Positions 53,731-62,878 of a DNA stretch of 64,000 nucleotides are shown in pieces (within the stretch, counting starts at the first letter, position 1; each line of letters opens with the position of its first letter). The translations under genes and the position numbers were made by a program. Below the pieces are notes generated by a model that ran no database searches, was not told the origin of the DNA, and saw nothing but the letters and a program-made list of their open reading frames with translations. This DNA comes from Bacteroidota bacterium. GTDB lineage: Bacteria; Bacteroidota; Bacteroidia; Sphingobacteriales; Sphingobacteriaceae. Where the stretch lies: contig JAFDZM010000061.1 in assembly GCA_018266915.1 (NCBI GenBank), positions 1-64,000 of the forward strand. Reading direction: 5' to 3'.

Positions 53731-54504
53731 ATGAACATTTATATGAAAAGCTACATTTTAATAGTTGTTACCTTTTTAGGTCTTGGCCTTGCGTCATGTA
53801 AAAAGGAAAACTCATCTGGTACAACACACGTCAGTGTGAAGCTAACGGATGCACCAGGCCCTTATGATGCTGTTATACTAAGCATTAAAAGTGTTGTAAT
53901 AGTAACAGATAAAGGACAACAAACAATTGCTATCGGTAATGGCCCTATCAACATCTTAGATTTCCGGTTAGGAAAGGATACATTGTTAGCTGCACAAGAC
54001 ATACCCGCCGGCAGCATTCAACAAATACGACTGGTATTGAACAGTACAGGTAATCGGGTTGTTATTGGCGGAATATCTTTTGATCTGACTACGCCAAGCG
54101 GCCAAACCTCTGGTGTAAAATTGAATGTTCATGATAATTTAACTGCTGGTATAGATTATACCCTGACGTTGGATTTTGATGCAGCGCAGTCAATCGTCTT
54201 AACAGGAAATGGCAAATACATCTTAAAACCTGTTATCCGTGCCATAGCCAATGCCGCTTCAGGTGCAATAAAAGGTGTTGTAAGCCCAGCAACCTCATCT
54301 CCAAAAGTTTACGCTATTACAGGTACTGATACGGTAGGTACGGTGGCGGATTCTACCGGAAAATTCTACTTTCCTGGTCTCCCAGCCGGAACTTATACGG
54401 TAAATTTTGAACCGGTTAGTCCATACGTAAATAAGACTGTAAGCAACGTCGCAGTAACCAACGGTAGTGTACAAGACATGGGGACAGTAACCATAACGCA
54501 ATAA
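53731..54504 (+). CDS. DUF4382 lipoprotein with carboxypeptidase-regulatory-like domain
   Basis: A 257-aa lipoprotein. The lipobox is LASC after a hydrophobic segment; a second ATG at 53743 is possible. Residues about 30-170 match DUF4382 (VSVKLTDAPGPYDAVILSIKSVVI, ILDFRLGKDTLLAAQDIPAGSIQQIRLVL). The C-terminal 80 residues form a beta-sandwich (AIKGVVSPATSSPKVYAI, DSTGKFYFPGLPAGTYTVNFEP). Role unknown, probably surface-exposed or periplasmic. It is followed by a terminator shared with the convergent regulator gene. Confidence 0.85.
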   Translation: MNIYMKSYILIVVTFLGLGLASCKKENSSGTTHVSVKLTDAPGPYDAVILSIKSVVIVTDKGQQTIAIGNGPINILDFRLGKDTLLAAQDIPAGSIQQIRLVLNSTGNRVVIGGISFDLTTPSGQTSGVKLNVHDNLTAGIDYTLTLDFDAAQSIVLTGNGKYILKPVIRAIANAASGAIKGVVSPATSSPKVYAITGTDTVGTVADSTGKFYFPGLPAGTYTVNFEPVSPYVNKTVSNVAVTNGSVQDMGTVTITQ

Positions 54505-54520
54505 CATATCCGATTGCAGC

Positions 54521-54561
54521 ACAGGAAGAGGCTTAATTCGAAAGACTTGAGCCTCTTCTGT
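54521..54561. terminator. terminator between convergent genes
   Basis: ACAGGAAGAGGCT (from 54521) pairs, with one bulge, with AGCCTCTTCTGT (54550-54561), followed by TTAT. Confidence 0.7.
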
Positions 54562-54568
54562 TTATAAG

Positions 54569-55348
54569 TTAAACTAATACCAGCCCCTCGGTCAAAGCTT
54601 TTTTATAAATCTCATCATTGAATTTATAATAAGTTGGCGAGCGATGCGCGCCTATATTTCGTTTTTCATCCAGACGCGAGATCAGGTCAAGCGCTATCAG
54701 TTTATTGGGAAAATTTGACGGATTGAGTTTTTTGCCAGAAAGCACTTCATAAAGAAGCTTAATTTCCTTCAGAGTAAATTTTGGCTGCAACAGATTTTTA
54801 CCTATCGGAAAATGATACAGATCGATCCGCATAGCAAATAAGGCCGCTTGAGCCATCTCATCGTGATCAAAAGCCAACCCCGGCAACGCATCTACCGGGA
54901 ACCAGGCACATTCGCTTGAAATATAATCAGCCTTAGGCTGAGCGTTTACTATATCAGTTATTGCATAAAACCCAACTGAAACTGTCTCGCTCAAAAGCCA
55001 GTTGTCTTTCTCAAGCTTCATTCCGGTCAATTCATAAAATTTTTCCTCATCAAAAGCGCCACGAGGGTTATTGCGTCCAATATCTCCAAAAGTTTTGAAT
55101 TGCTTTAAAAACAGATTCTCAATTCCTGTGCGCCAGGTTGTGATCCTTGCAGCTGCCTCATCCAGGTTCTCATTCTTTCTTACAAAACCACCGGGCATAC
55201 ACCATTTAGTTAGCAATTTATTTTTGACCAGCAACAATTTTAGCACACCATCGTGATAACCAAAAATTGCGCAATCCACAGTCAAACCAGGACGATATTC
55301 CAGGTATCCTTCATCAAAAAAAGCTCTCGTTTCACTCAGTGTCTCCAT
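54569..55348 (-). CDS. NrtR-like transcriptional regulator with degenerate Nudix domain
   Basis: A 259-aa protein. Residues 22-165 are a Nudix fold, but the Nudix box at 54-76 keeps G and the first E and loses three glutamates: REUxEExGU is replaced by RITTWRTGI. It therefore probably binds rather than hydrolyses a nucleotide or sugar ligand. Residues about 175-259 form a winged helix (FTLKEIKLLYEVLSGKKLNPSNFPNKLIALDLI) as in NrtR/AraR-type regulators. It is divergent from a GH3 gene; two copies of a palindrome lie between them. Confidence 0.87.
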   Translation of the reverse strand: METLSETRAFFDEGYLEYRPGLTVDCAIFGYHDGVLKLLLVKNKLLTKWCMPGGFVRKNENLDEAAARITTWRTGIENLFLKQFKTFGDIGRNNPRGAFDEEKFYELTGMKLEKDNWLLSETVSVGFYAITDIVNAQPKADYISSECAWFPVDALPGLAFDHDEMAQAALFAMRIDLYHFPIGKNLLQPKFTLKEIKLLYEVLSGKKLNPSNFPNKLIALDLISRLDEKRNIGAHRSPTYYKFNDEIYKKALTEGLVLV

Positions 55349-55370
55349 TATTTATAGCTAATCATAATTT

Positions 55371-55391
55371 ATTTATTAAAATTTAATAAAT
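55371..55391. promoter_or_regulatory. operator-like palindrome 1
   Basis: The left half ATTTATTAAA (55371-55380), one central base and the right half TTTAATAAAT (55382-55391) form a perfect odd palindrome between the NrtR-like gene and the GH3 gene. Confidence 0.65.
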
Positions 55392-55414
55392 GTATAAATA
55401 AATTACATACCTTC

Positions 55415-55435
55415 ATTTATTAAAATCTAATAAAT
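55415..55435. promoter_or_regulatory. operator-like palindrome 2
   Basis: The same 21-nt palindrome with one base change (T to C in the right half), 44 nt after copy 1 and 50 nt before the GH3 start. Confidence 0.65.
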
Positions 55436-55484
55436 AAAAATACTTACTGCAAATCCAATAAATGCTAATCAAATTATAAACCCA

Positions 55485-57434
55485 ATGTCAATCAAAAAAT
55501 CATTTCTTTATGCTGGGGGCGCAGGGCTTTTAGCCGCAGTATTTTCCTTCTCGAATCGTGGAGGTAATAACGAATTGCCAGGTACAGTCCGCTCCTGGTC
55601 TACACTGATCCGCTCTTCCAATGATGGCGCTGCTTACCGCGATTTAAATAAAAACGGGAAAATGGATGTTTATGAAGATCCGAAGCAGCCTGTCGATAAG
55701 CGTGTTCAGGATCTACTTAAACAAATGACACTTGAAGAAAAGGCTGGCATGATGTTTTATTCACCTGTACGGGTAAATAAAGATGGTACGATTGAAGAAG
55801 AGCCTGCTAAAGATTTTCTGTCAAGCATGTCGCCTGTAGGCACAAAAGAAATGGACTTGCGGCATATTACGCATTTCAACCTGTTTGCCACACCTGCGCC
55901 TGATACTTTAGCCATGTGGTATAACCGTATGCAGCAATATGCTGAAAAAACTCGTTTAGGCATTCCACTTACCATAGCATCCGACCCACGTAATCAGAGT
56001 GGCGCAGGTATTTTTGCAATGTCGGCCAAAACATTCTCTATGTGGCCCGACCCACTGGGCCTTGCAGCTATAGGTGACGAAAAGGAAACAGAAAAGTTTG
56101 CCAACATCTCGCGACAAGAGTATTTAGCAGTTGGTATCAGGCAGGGGCTGCATCCACAGGTCGATTTGGCAACTGAGCCCCGCTGGCCTCGTATTGCAGG
56201 AACATTCGGAGAGGACGCAGCCTTATCATCACGCATGACTATAGCCTATATCAAAGGTTACCAGGGCGAAAAACTTGGCGCAAACAGCGTTGCCATGATG
56301 ACCAAGCACTTTCCGGGCGGCGGCCCTCAAAAAGAGGGCCTTGACCCGCACTTTGCATTCCAGAAAGGCCAGGTTTATCCCGGAAACAATTTTAAATATC
56401 ACCTTATTCCGTTTGAAGCTGCTTTTAAAGCTGGGACGGCTGCTATCATGCCTTACTATGGCGTACCAATGGGACAGCCGAATGTTCCCGAAGTTGGTTT
56501 TTCTTACAACAAAGCCATCATCACCGAACTGCTCCGCAAAAAATATCACTATGATGGCGTGGTTTGTACCGATTGGGGCTTGGTATCCGATACAAAATTG
56601 GGTAACTTCAATTTTGTTGCAAGAGCATGGGGTGTTGAAAAGCTGAACACCGAAGAACGTGTTCAGCGAATTATTGATGCCGGCGTGGATCAGCTTGGCG
56701 GTGAAAATCTGCCTGATGTGATCGTGAAGCTGGTAAAAGAAGGAAAACTGAGCGAAAAACGCATTGATGAATCAATTACCAGGTTACTTCGCTTAAAATT
56801 TGAGTTAGGCTTGTTTGATAATCCATTTGTAGATGAAAAAAAAGCTGGAGAAATTGTCGGCAATGCAGAATTTATGAAAGCAGGACAAGATGCTATGCGT
56901 AAATCATTGACTCTGTTAAAAAATGATAATCACATCCTGCCGCTAACCCCTAACAAACTGAAAATCTACATAAAGAATATCGATCCAAAAGTTGCCGCTG
57001 AATATGGTACGGTTGTAAGTGATCCAAAGCAGGCTGATATTGCGATCATTAGATTACAAACTCCAAATTATCTCATTGAGGAAGCAAAAGGTAATTTCAT
57101 TGCTCAATTGTTCCACTTTGGTGATTTGGATTTTAAGGGGCAGAAATTGCAGGATGTTCTTGATTTGGAAAAAGCTGTGCCTACTGTCGTTGATATCTAT
57201 CTCGATCGCCCAGCAGTGATACCTGAGATCAACCAAAACGCCAAAGCATTAATTGCCAATTATGGTGCAAGCGATACTGCATTATTAGATGTAGTATTTG
57301 GTAAATACAAACCACAAGGCCACTTGCCTATCGAAATGCCTTCATCAATGGAGGCCGTACGGAATCAGAAGGAAGATTTGCCTTATGACTCCAAAGACCC
57401 GCTATACAAATTCGGCGCAGGTTTGAGCTATTAA
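55485..57434 (+). CDS. glycoside hydrolase family 3 protein
   Basis: A 649-aa secreted glycosidase. A signal or anchor segment (residues 1-22) precedes an EF-hand-like DxNxNGxxxD loop (53-62), then the GH3 N-terminal barrel with VDLATEPRWPRIAGTFGED and the nucleophile region CTDWG (D363). The C-terminal alpha/beta sandwich follows from about 440, and LPIEMPSSMEAVRNQKEDLPYDSKDPLYKFGAGLSY is the usual end. The substrate (beta-glucoside or xyloside type) is not decidable. It is divergent from an NrtR-like regulator that probably controls it. Confidence 0.92.
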   Translation: MSIKKSFLYAGGAGLLAAVFSFSNRGGNNELPGTVRSWSTLIRSSNDGAAYRDLNKNGKMDVYEDPKQPVDKRVQDLLKQMTLEEKAGMMFYSPVRVNKDGTIEEEPAKDFLSSMSPVGTKEMDLRHITHFNLFATPAPDTLAMWYNRMQQYAEKTRLGIPLTIASDPRNQSGAGIFAMSAKTFSMWPDPLGLAAIGDEKETEKFANISRQEYLAVGIRQGLHPQVDLATEPRWPRIAGTFGEDAALSSRMTIAYIKGYQGEKLGANSVAMMTKHFPGGGPQKEGLDPHFAFQKGQVYPGNNFKYHLIPFEAAFKAGTAAIMPYYGVPMGQPNVPEVGFSYNKAIITELLRKKYHYDGVVCTDWGLVSDTKLGNFNFVARAWGVEKLNTEERVQRIIDAGVDQLGGENLPDVIVKLVKEGKLSEKRIDESITRLLRLKFELGLFDNPFVDEKKAGEIVGNAEFMKAGQDAMRKSLTLLKNDNHILPLTPNKLKIYIKNIDPKVAAEYGTVVSDPKQADIAIIRLQTPNYLIEEAKGNFIAQLFHFGDLDFKGQKLQDVLDLEKAVPTVVDIYLDRPAVIPEINQNAKALIANYGASDTALLDVVFGKYKPQGHLPIEMPSSMEAVRNQKEDLPYDSKDPLYKFGAGLSY

Positions 57435-57444
57435 AATATTAACC

Positions 57445-57483
57445 AGCAAAGCCTCATTCTAAAAAGATGAGGCTTTGCTTTTA
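57445..57483. terminator. bidirectional terminator
   Basis: AGCAAAGCCTCAT (57445-57457) and ATGAGGCTTTGCT (57467-57479) form a perfect 13-bp stem, followed by TTTT. Confidence 0.92.
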
Positions 57484-57495
57484 TATTGATATAGA

Positions 57496-58587
57496 TTATT
57501 GCCTAACAGCCCACGCCAAACCATCCGGGCCGCCACCGACATCAATATGTCCGGTAACTTCCAGTTTTTTCAAATCAATGACTGCCACGTAATTATCAGC
57601 TGTGCAGCCTATGAACGCACGTGAACCATTTTGATCCATCAGAATGCCCGCAGCGCCGTGTCCAATGTTCACTTTCTTTATTTCCTTGCGTGATGCGGCA
57701 TCGTATACTACTATATCTCCATTTCTAAGACTCGAAATCAGCACCATCTTTCCGTCCGGCGTAAATTGCAGGCGATTTGCACCCAAAACTTTTGCATCAA
57801 TCTTATCTACCACTTTTTTACTGGCCAAATCAATGATGGCTATTGTTCCATCGTCTGCTGCTGCAGTCCATAACTGCTTGCCATCGGGCGATACATCAAA
57901 ACCTTCTGATCCTCTTGAAACAGGGATAATCGTTTGCACCCAATCTTTACGCGGCTGCGGCCTGAAACCCGGTGGCGGGCCTCCTGCTGGTGCCATAGCG
58001 CCCTGCGGTGAATTACCTCCAGGTGGCGGGCCTCCAAATTGAACTAACGTATCTACCAATATACTTACTGTTCCCGAGCTCACATTGGTAGTATATATTC
58101 TGTTGGCATCAGGTGTAACATAGATCATATGTGTCCTGTCCTGCCCTGTTCCCATAACCCAATCAAACTGATTGGTTGCCGGATCAAGCCTGACCACAGC
58201 TTTTGAACCTTCAGCTGTAAACCATACCTTCCCGGCTGCAAAGGTGATACCATGCGGACCGAAAAATGGCTTGGTATCGATGCTTGGCAATGCTTTTTGA
58301 TTAACCAGATCTATTACGTCAATCTCGTGCAATGAACCACCTCCATAAATAGTAACGTAAGCCTTCTTGCCGTCTGATGATGCAATAACCTCGTGCGGAT
58401 CGGTCCCCACGGGCATCTTTGCTATTACCTTCAAAGTAGATGGATCAACTATAGCCAGCGTATGGTCAGTTTTGGATAATGCCAGTAATGCGTTCTTTGG
58501 AGTCGACTGAGCTAAACATGCGATTGCCGAAAGGCTTAATGCCGTTGCGGAGATTAGTCCCAATAAAAGGTGACTTCTATTTTTCAT
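57496..58587 (-). CDS. YVTN-type beta-propeller secreted protein
   Basis: A 363-aa periplasmic or secreted protein. A signal peptide (residues 1-26, ending ACLAQ) precedes seven-bladed propeller repeats of the YncE/YVTN type (LAIVDPSTLKVIAKMPVGTDPHEV, SPDGKQLWTAAADDGTIAIIDL, VAVIDLKKLEVTGHIDVGGGPDGLAW). A Pro/Gly-rich loop (GGPPPGGNSPQGAM... GGPPPGFRPQP) interrupts blade 4. Ligand or enzymatic role unknown. Confidence 0.88.
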   Translation of the reverse strand: MKNRSHLLLGLISATALSLSAIACLAQSTPKNALLALSKTDHTLAIVDPSTLKVIAKMPVGTDPHEVIASSDGKKAYVTIYGGGSLHEIDVIDLVNQKALPSIDTKPFFGPHGITFAAGKVWFTAEGSKAVVRLDPATNQFDWVMGTGQDRTHMIYVTPDANRIYTTNVSSGTVSILVDTLVQFGGPPPGGNSPQGAMAPAGGPPPGFRPQPRKDWVQTIIPVSRGSEGFDVSPDGKQLWTAAADDGTIAIIDLASKKVVDKIDAKVLGANRLQFTPDGKMVLISSLRNGDIVVYDAASRKEIKKVNIGHGAAGILMDQNGSRAFIGCTADNYVAVIDLKKLEVTGHIDVGGGPDGLAWAVRQ

Positions 58588-58662
58588 GGTTAAGGGGAAT
58601 TAAATGTGGTGATGATCTTATTACAAATTTGTGAATTATTAAATTTTTTGCGTAAGCCTATT

Positions 58663-59337
58663 TTATTCAGGCATTTGTCCGCCATTGATCATATCAGAAA
58701 CTATTCCTTTATGGCGTTTCTTTTCACCAATCACGACTCCGACCACATGCACTATGATAAAACCAATAATAAGATACATTGTGAACCCGTGTATCTCCTT
58801 AATGAAATGCATTTTCCTGAGAGCAGGTATACTGTCCCTAAATGCCAGGCATAAACCGGTAACTACCATTACTATCAGCAAAACATAAAACACAGCATAA
58901 AGTGTTTTGATCAACATCTCATTTCGTGAAGAAATCCTGTCCTCCTGCCGGGATAAAAACGATTGTTTGGCGGCTTTGATTTTGCGGATCAGTCTCTGAT
59001 CAGCCAGTTCAAAAAACTCAAGTATAATCCTGAATAAGAACAGGCCAGCCAGCGCATAGCCCAAGTAAGTGTGTACTGCCCATACTTTATCACTTAAAGC
59101 AAATGCAACTGATCTGGCCTGATCTTCTGATACTTCAACTCCTTTTTCTTTCAGATTATCTGCTATTAATGACGCATTGGTCCATGCTTTCATTACAGTG
59201 GAGTTAATTAAAACTGTTAATAAAGAGCCTGTAATGATAATTGCATTTAACCAATGCCAAAGGCGTATAGTGGATGAATATTTTTTAGTGCGGGTTGCAT
59301 CTACCTCTGCAACCGGGGCCGTTGCTATTAATTCCAT
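58663..59337 (-). CDS. cytochrome b/b561-type membrane protein
   Basis: A 224-aa inner-membrane protein with four TM segments, each near a candidate heme-ligand His: RLWHWLNAIIITGSLL, WAVHTYLGYALAGLFLF, LYAVFYVLLIVMVVTGL and EIHGFTMYLIIGFIIVHVVGVVIGE. This fits the bacterial di-heme cytochrome b family (Ni-Fe hydrogenase b-type and relatives). No partner dehydrogenase is adjacent. It probably moves electrons between quinol and a periplasmic partner; the partner is unknown. Confidence 0.85.
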   Translation of the reverse strand: MELIATAPVAEVDATRTKKYSSTIRLWHWLNAIIITGSLLTVLINSTVMKAWTNASLIADNLKEKGVEVSEDQARSVAFALSDKVWAVHTYLGYALAGLFLFRIILEFFELADQRLIRKIKAAKQSFLSRQEDRISSRNEMLIKTLYAVFYVLLIVMVVTGLCLAFRDSIPALRKMHFIKEIHGFTMYLIIGFIIVHVVGVVIGEKKRHKGIVSDMINGGQMPE

Positions 59338-59467
59338 ATCATTAATTTAATGACACGAAGAAAAAGCATATCAGGAAAGTATTACAATGAAATAGATCGA
59401 AGGGAGTAATGCATCGACGTAGGGCAGTTATTAGCAGATAGATTTTGCGTTAAAAGAGTATTATCGT

Positions 59468-60838
59468 CTATTTGCCGATGCAGAACTTCGAAAAAATATT
59501 ATCCAGTAGATCATCAGTAGTGACTGTTCCTGTAATCTCACCCAGATAATGTAATGCCTGCTTAATATCTATTGCCAGGAAATCGGAGGTAACTTGCGTG
59601 TCGATACCTTCCAAAAGGCGGATCAATGCAGACTCTGTTTTTTGTAAAGCTTCCAGGTGCCGAACATTGGTAACCAAAGTCTCGTCTCCGCTTAACTGAT
59701 GTTTAACTGCGGAAGAATAAATCTTTTGCTTCAGTTCATCAATGTGCTGCTTTTGCTTGGCAGAAATGATAATAACGCTTTGGTTATGAGGCAATGACAA
59801 TAATTGTTCCTCATTTAACAGATCAGCTTTATTGGCTACTACCAGCATGGTTACACCTGGCTTTTGCAAATTTTCCAGGTCATTGTTTAATTCTTCAATT
59901 TTGATTTCTGCGGCATCGAATACATAGATCAGTAGTGCCGATTGACTGATCTTTTCCATTGTCCGCTGTACCCCTATTTGCTCTATGGTATCAGTTGCTT
60001 CGCGGATTCCGGCTGTGTCGATCAGCCTGAAATTGATCCCGTTTATGTTTAGTACTTCTTCAATCGTATCACGTGTAGTGCCTGGTATATGGCTCACAAT
60101 CGCGCGCTCTTCGTTCAGTAGCGCGTTCAACAAGGTTGATTTACCGGCATTTGGACGACCGGCAATTACTGTATTCACACCATTTTTAATCACATTCCCC
60201 AATTCAAACGATTGAATCAGTTGGCCGACGATCTTAACAATATTATGAATCAATTGCTTAAGCTGATCGCGATTGGCAAATTCTACATCTTCTTCAGAAA
60301 AATCAAGTTCCAATTCAACCAACGAGGCAAAGTTTACTAATCGCTCACGTAGTGCCTGCAACTGATTACTAAACCCACCACGTAATTGCTGCATAGCCAC
60401 CTGTTGCGATGCTTTTGAGTTAGCAGCAATGAGGTCAGCTACTGCTTCCGCTTGTGAAAGGTCAAGCTGGCCATTCAAAAAAGCTCTTAACGTAAACTCG
60501 CCTGGTTTGGCAGAACGGGCACCTTTTTTAATCAATAGTTTGATAATCGACTCGATAATATAATTCGAGCCGTGACAGGATATTTCCACCACATTCTCCC
60601 TGGTATAGGAACGTGGCGCAACAAATAAAGAAATCAGTACCTCATCCAGCAACAGATCGTCGTCCATAATTTGACCGAAATGAATAGTATGCGATTCTTG
60701 TTTGGTCAGGTCTTTACCTTTAAACACACAGTTGGCAATTGTAATCGCATCCGGACCGGATAGCCTTATCACAGCAATAGCTCCTACTCCATTGGGTGTT
60801 GCCAGGGCAACTATGGTTTCTTCTTTAATATTTGTCAT
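59468..60838 (-). CDS. mnmE: tRNA modification GTPase MnmE
   Basis: A GTPase that works with MnmG to make the 5-carboxymethylaminomethyl group at wobble uridine of tRNA. The 456-aa product has the N-terminal folate-binding domain (about 1-120), a helical domain, the G domain with GRPNAGKST, DTAGIRE and NKAD, and the conserved C-terminal C(I)GK (FCIGK). Length is normal. Its ATG lies in a GTCATTGGTCATCAGTCAT-type repeat. mnmG is not in the window. Confidence 0.97.
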   Translation of the reverse strand: MTNIKEETIVALATPNGVGAIAVIRLSGPDAITIANCVFKGKDLTKQESHTIHFGQIMDDDLLLDEVLISLFVAPRSYTRENVVEISCHGSNYIIESIIKLLIKKGARSAKPGEFTLRAFLNGQLDLSQAEAVADLIAANSKASQQVAMQQLRGGFSNQLQALRERLVNFASLVELELDFSEEDVEFANRDQLKQLIHNIVKIVGQLIQSFELGNVIKNGVNTVIAGRPNAGKSTLLNALLNEERAIVSHIPGTTRDTIEEVLNINGINFRLIDTAGIREATDTIEQIGVQRTMEKISQSALLIYVFDAAEIKIEELNNDLENLQKPGVTMLVVANKADLLNEEQLLSLPHNQSVIIISAKQKQHIDELKQKIYSSAVKHQLSGDETLVTNVRHLEALQKTESALIRLLEGIDTQVTSDFLAIDIKQALHYLGEITGTVTTDDLLDNIFSKFCIGK

Positions 60839-60861
60839 TAGTCATTGGTCATCAGTCATTT
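60834..60861. repeat. GTCATTAGTCATTGGTCATCAGTCAT short repeat at the mnmE start
   Basis: Tandem-like GTCATT units that include the mnmE start codon, similar in style to repeats at 5582, 7141 and 14290. Confidence 0.45.
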
Positions 60862-60941
60862 GGAGACCGCGACATATTAAGTTTGCAAAAATCGCTATTT
60901 ACAGCCTGATTTTTATTCGTCAAGTGTAAAATATTAAACTG

Positions 60942-60949
60942 TAATTTTG
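60942..60949 (+). promoter_or_regulatory. candidate -7 element for a leaderless mRNA
   Basis: TAATTTTG, 4 nt (GAAC) before the ATG at 60954: same sequence and spacing as at argS and the MerR gene. Confidence 0.5.
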
Positions 60950-60953
60950 GAAC

Positions 60954-61319
60954 ATGGTCAATGCTATTCCATACGAGTTCGTGTTCGATTATTTGCCATC
61001 TGATATAATCGTACGGAAAATGTTCGGCATGCACTATATCTATTGGCGGAAAAAGATCATGATGATACTGCGCCGAAGACTTAACGAACCTGAGTTTAAC
61101 GGCGTTTGGGTGGCTACAAACAGAGTACATCACGAAAGCCTGGAAAAAGATGTGCCCGATCTGGGCCCCTTCTTTTGGGCAGGGACTGAACAGCGTGGTA
61201 ATTGGCTGCTAATACAGGATGGTGTGGAGGGTTTTGAGGAAGCAGCGATTAAAGTTTGTGAACTGATCTCGCACAACGACCCACGCATCGGTAACCTGAC
61301 AGAAAAAGCTCCGCTCTGA
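60954..61319 (+). CDS. conserved hypothetical protein, possibly TfoX-like
   Basis: A 121-aa cytoplasmic protein without signal or TM segment. It starts VNAIPYEFVFDYLPSDIIVRKMFGMHYIYWRKKIMMIL, which recalls the TfoX N-terminal fold (MFGxxxxxxxxKx), but the match is weak. It ends in GVEGFEEAAIKVCELISHNDPRIGN. The mRNA may be leaderless. It is 28 nt before the nucleoid-associated protein gene and may be in the same transcript. Confidence 0.72.
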   Translation: MVNAIPYEFVFDYLPSDIIVRKMFGMHYIYWRKKIMMILRRRLNEPEFNGVWVATNRVHHESLEKDVPDLGPFFWAGTEQRGNWLLIQDGVEGFEEAAIKVCELISHNDPRIGNLTEKAPL

Positions 61320-61347
61320 GCAATATTTATTTTACTTTCGCAGCATT

Positions 61348-62406
61348 ATGGTAACTTTCTTTGAAGCTTCGCTTGAAACGGTATCGGTTCATCACATTGG
61401 CAACCAGGCGCAAAATGAAATGTATGCACTATCGGATCAGCCTCTTTCATTTAAAGACGAGGTGATTCCGCAATTGCTCTTACAGTATTTCCTGCGACCA
61501 TTTGAAAAAGCAAACGAAGTTTACCATCTGATGCATAGCGGCGGCAACTTAGATCTGAATGAAGTTCATCATTACGTTACCGGTATTTTTGAGGACAACA
61601 GCCAATTTCATGAGCTATCTGAACAAATAGCAAAGCACTTATATAATGCATCCAATCATCCCAACATCAAACCGGGTGAGTTGTATGTGGCACATTTCAA
61701 AAATGTGCAGATAGAGGGTAATCTGCTGGAAGCTGTCGGCATTTTTAAGTCAGAAAATAAAGAAACCTACCTGAAGGTTTATCCGGAACAAGGCGGTTTT
61801 GGAATGGATTACGAAGAGAACGCCATCAACATTAATAAACTGGATAAAGGCGCGCTCATTTTCAACATAGAAAAAGAAAACGGCTACAAAGTGGTTGTAG
61901 TTGACCATACTAACCGTGGCCAGGACACGGCTGCTTACTGGAAAGACAACTTTCTGCAATTAAAGATCCGCAACGATAGCTTTAACCAAACCACAAACAC
62001 TTTAGGCATTTACAAAAATTTCATCACCCAAAAACTGGATGATGAGTTTGAGCTAAGCAAAGCCGATAAAATCGACCTGCTGAATAAGTCCATGAAATAT
62101 TTTAAGGAGAAAGACACCTTTGACATGGATGAATTTACAGGCGAAGTATTGGGCAATCCGCAGGCTATCGAGTCATTTAAAAACTATAAAAACCAGTACG
62201 AGCAAGAATACGAGATGCCAATTGCCGATGTTTTTGAGATATCTGGCAACGCCGTAAAAAAGCAACAGCGGGTATATAAAAGCGTGTTAAAGCTGGATAA
62301 AAACTTCCATATTTATATTCACGGCGACAGGGAGTTGATAGAGAAAGGCTTCGACGACGGCAAATCGATGAATTATTATAAAGTTTTTTTCAGGGAAGAA
62401 CAATAA
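61348..62406 (+). CDS. nucleoid-associated protein (NdpA/YejK family)
   Basis: A 352-aa cytoplasmic protein of the 37-kDa nucleoid-associated family. Landmarks are SLETVSVHHIGNQAQNE and PLSFKDEVIPQLLLQYFLRPF at the N-terminus, AKHLYNASNHPNIKPGELYVAHF, and the C-terminal half VFEISGNAVKKQQRVYKSVLKLDKNFHIYIHG. It is proposed to bind DNA. A TACTTTCG element lies 7 nt upstream of its ATG and may act as its own promoter. Confidence 0.88.
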   Translation: MVTFFEASLETVSVHHIGNQAQNEMYALSDQPLSFKDEVIPQLLLQYFLRPFEKANEVYHLMHSGGNLDLNEVHHYVTGIFEDNSQFHELSEQIAKHLYNASNHPNIKPGELYVAHFKNVQIEGNLLEAVGIFKSENKETYLKVYPEQGGFGMDYEENAININKLDKGALIFNIEKENGYKVVVVDHTNRGQDTAAYWKDNFLQLKIRNDSFNQTTNTLGIYKNFITQKLDDEFELSKADKIDLLNKSMKYFKEKDTFDMDEFTGEVLGNPQAIESFKNYKNQYEQEYEMPIADVFEISGNAVKKQQRVYKSVLKLDKNFHIYIHGDRELIEKGFDDGKSMNYYKVFFREEQ

Positions 62407-62438
62407 CCTTAGTTGGTGCCCTAGTATTTCTAAAAATG

Positions 62439-62798
62439 TTAGCTATTATACGCTAAACGCATAAAATCTCTCACTTCGTCATTCACATCATCCACATGCA
62501 GCATCCTGAAATGATGGTTAAACTGCATGTCTCCAGACACTTGCGCAATTTTTTGAAAACAAAAGTTGTCTTCATAACGTTCTCTTAATGGAAAAACAAC
62601 ATGAATGAAGTTTTTCCCTAATTGAGTTATATATGCTATTCTTTTATGTGAGTTGGCTACGCCGATCATGGTCTTTGCCGGATGCAAAGTTACCGGCGCG
62701 ACTTTTTGGAACTCATTTACAAAATGATGAAAAAGTGCCAAGGTGTGTTCAGACTTACCATTTAAGAAACTCCCCAGGTAATTATAATAATCTTCCAT
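62439..62798 (-). CDS. DUF5655 domain protein
   Basis: A 119-aa cytoplasmic protein whose whole length matches the DUF5655 pattern: LFHHFVNEFQKVAPVTLHPAKTMIGVANSHKRIAYI, LGKNFIHVVFPLRERYEDNFCFQKIAQV and QFNHHFRMLHVDDVNDEVRDFMRLAY. Function unknown. It is convergent with the preceding gene. Confidence 0.8.
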   Translation of the reverse strand: MEDYYNYLGSFLNGKSEHTLALFHHFVNEFQKVAPVTLHPAKTMIGVANSHKRIAYITQLGKNFIHVVFPLRERYEDNFCFQKIAQVSGDMQFNHHFRMLHVDDVNDEVRDFMRLAYNS

Positions 62799-62878
62799 AT
62801 AAATTCGTTATTTCTCAATTATTAACTAAATATTTAATTAAAGTTTTTTATAATTGCATCTCATTTAAACCTTATCAA

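Noticed and set aside
62633..62878. Upstream part of the frame of the secreted protein at 62879
   Set aside because: It lies antisense to the DUF5655 gene and would bury the signal peptide inside the protein.
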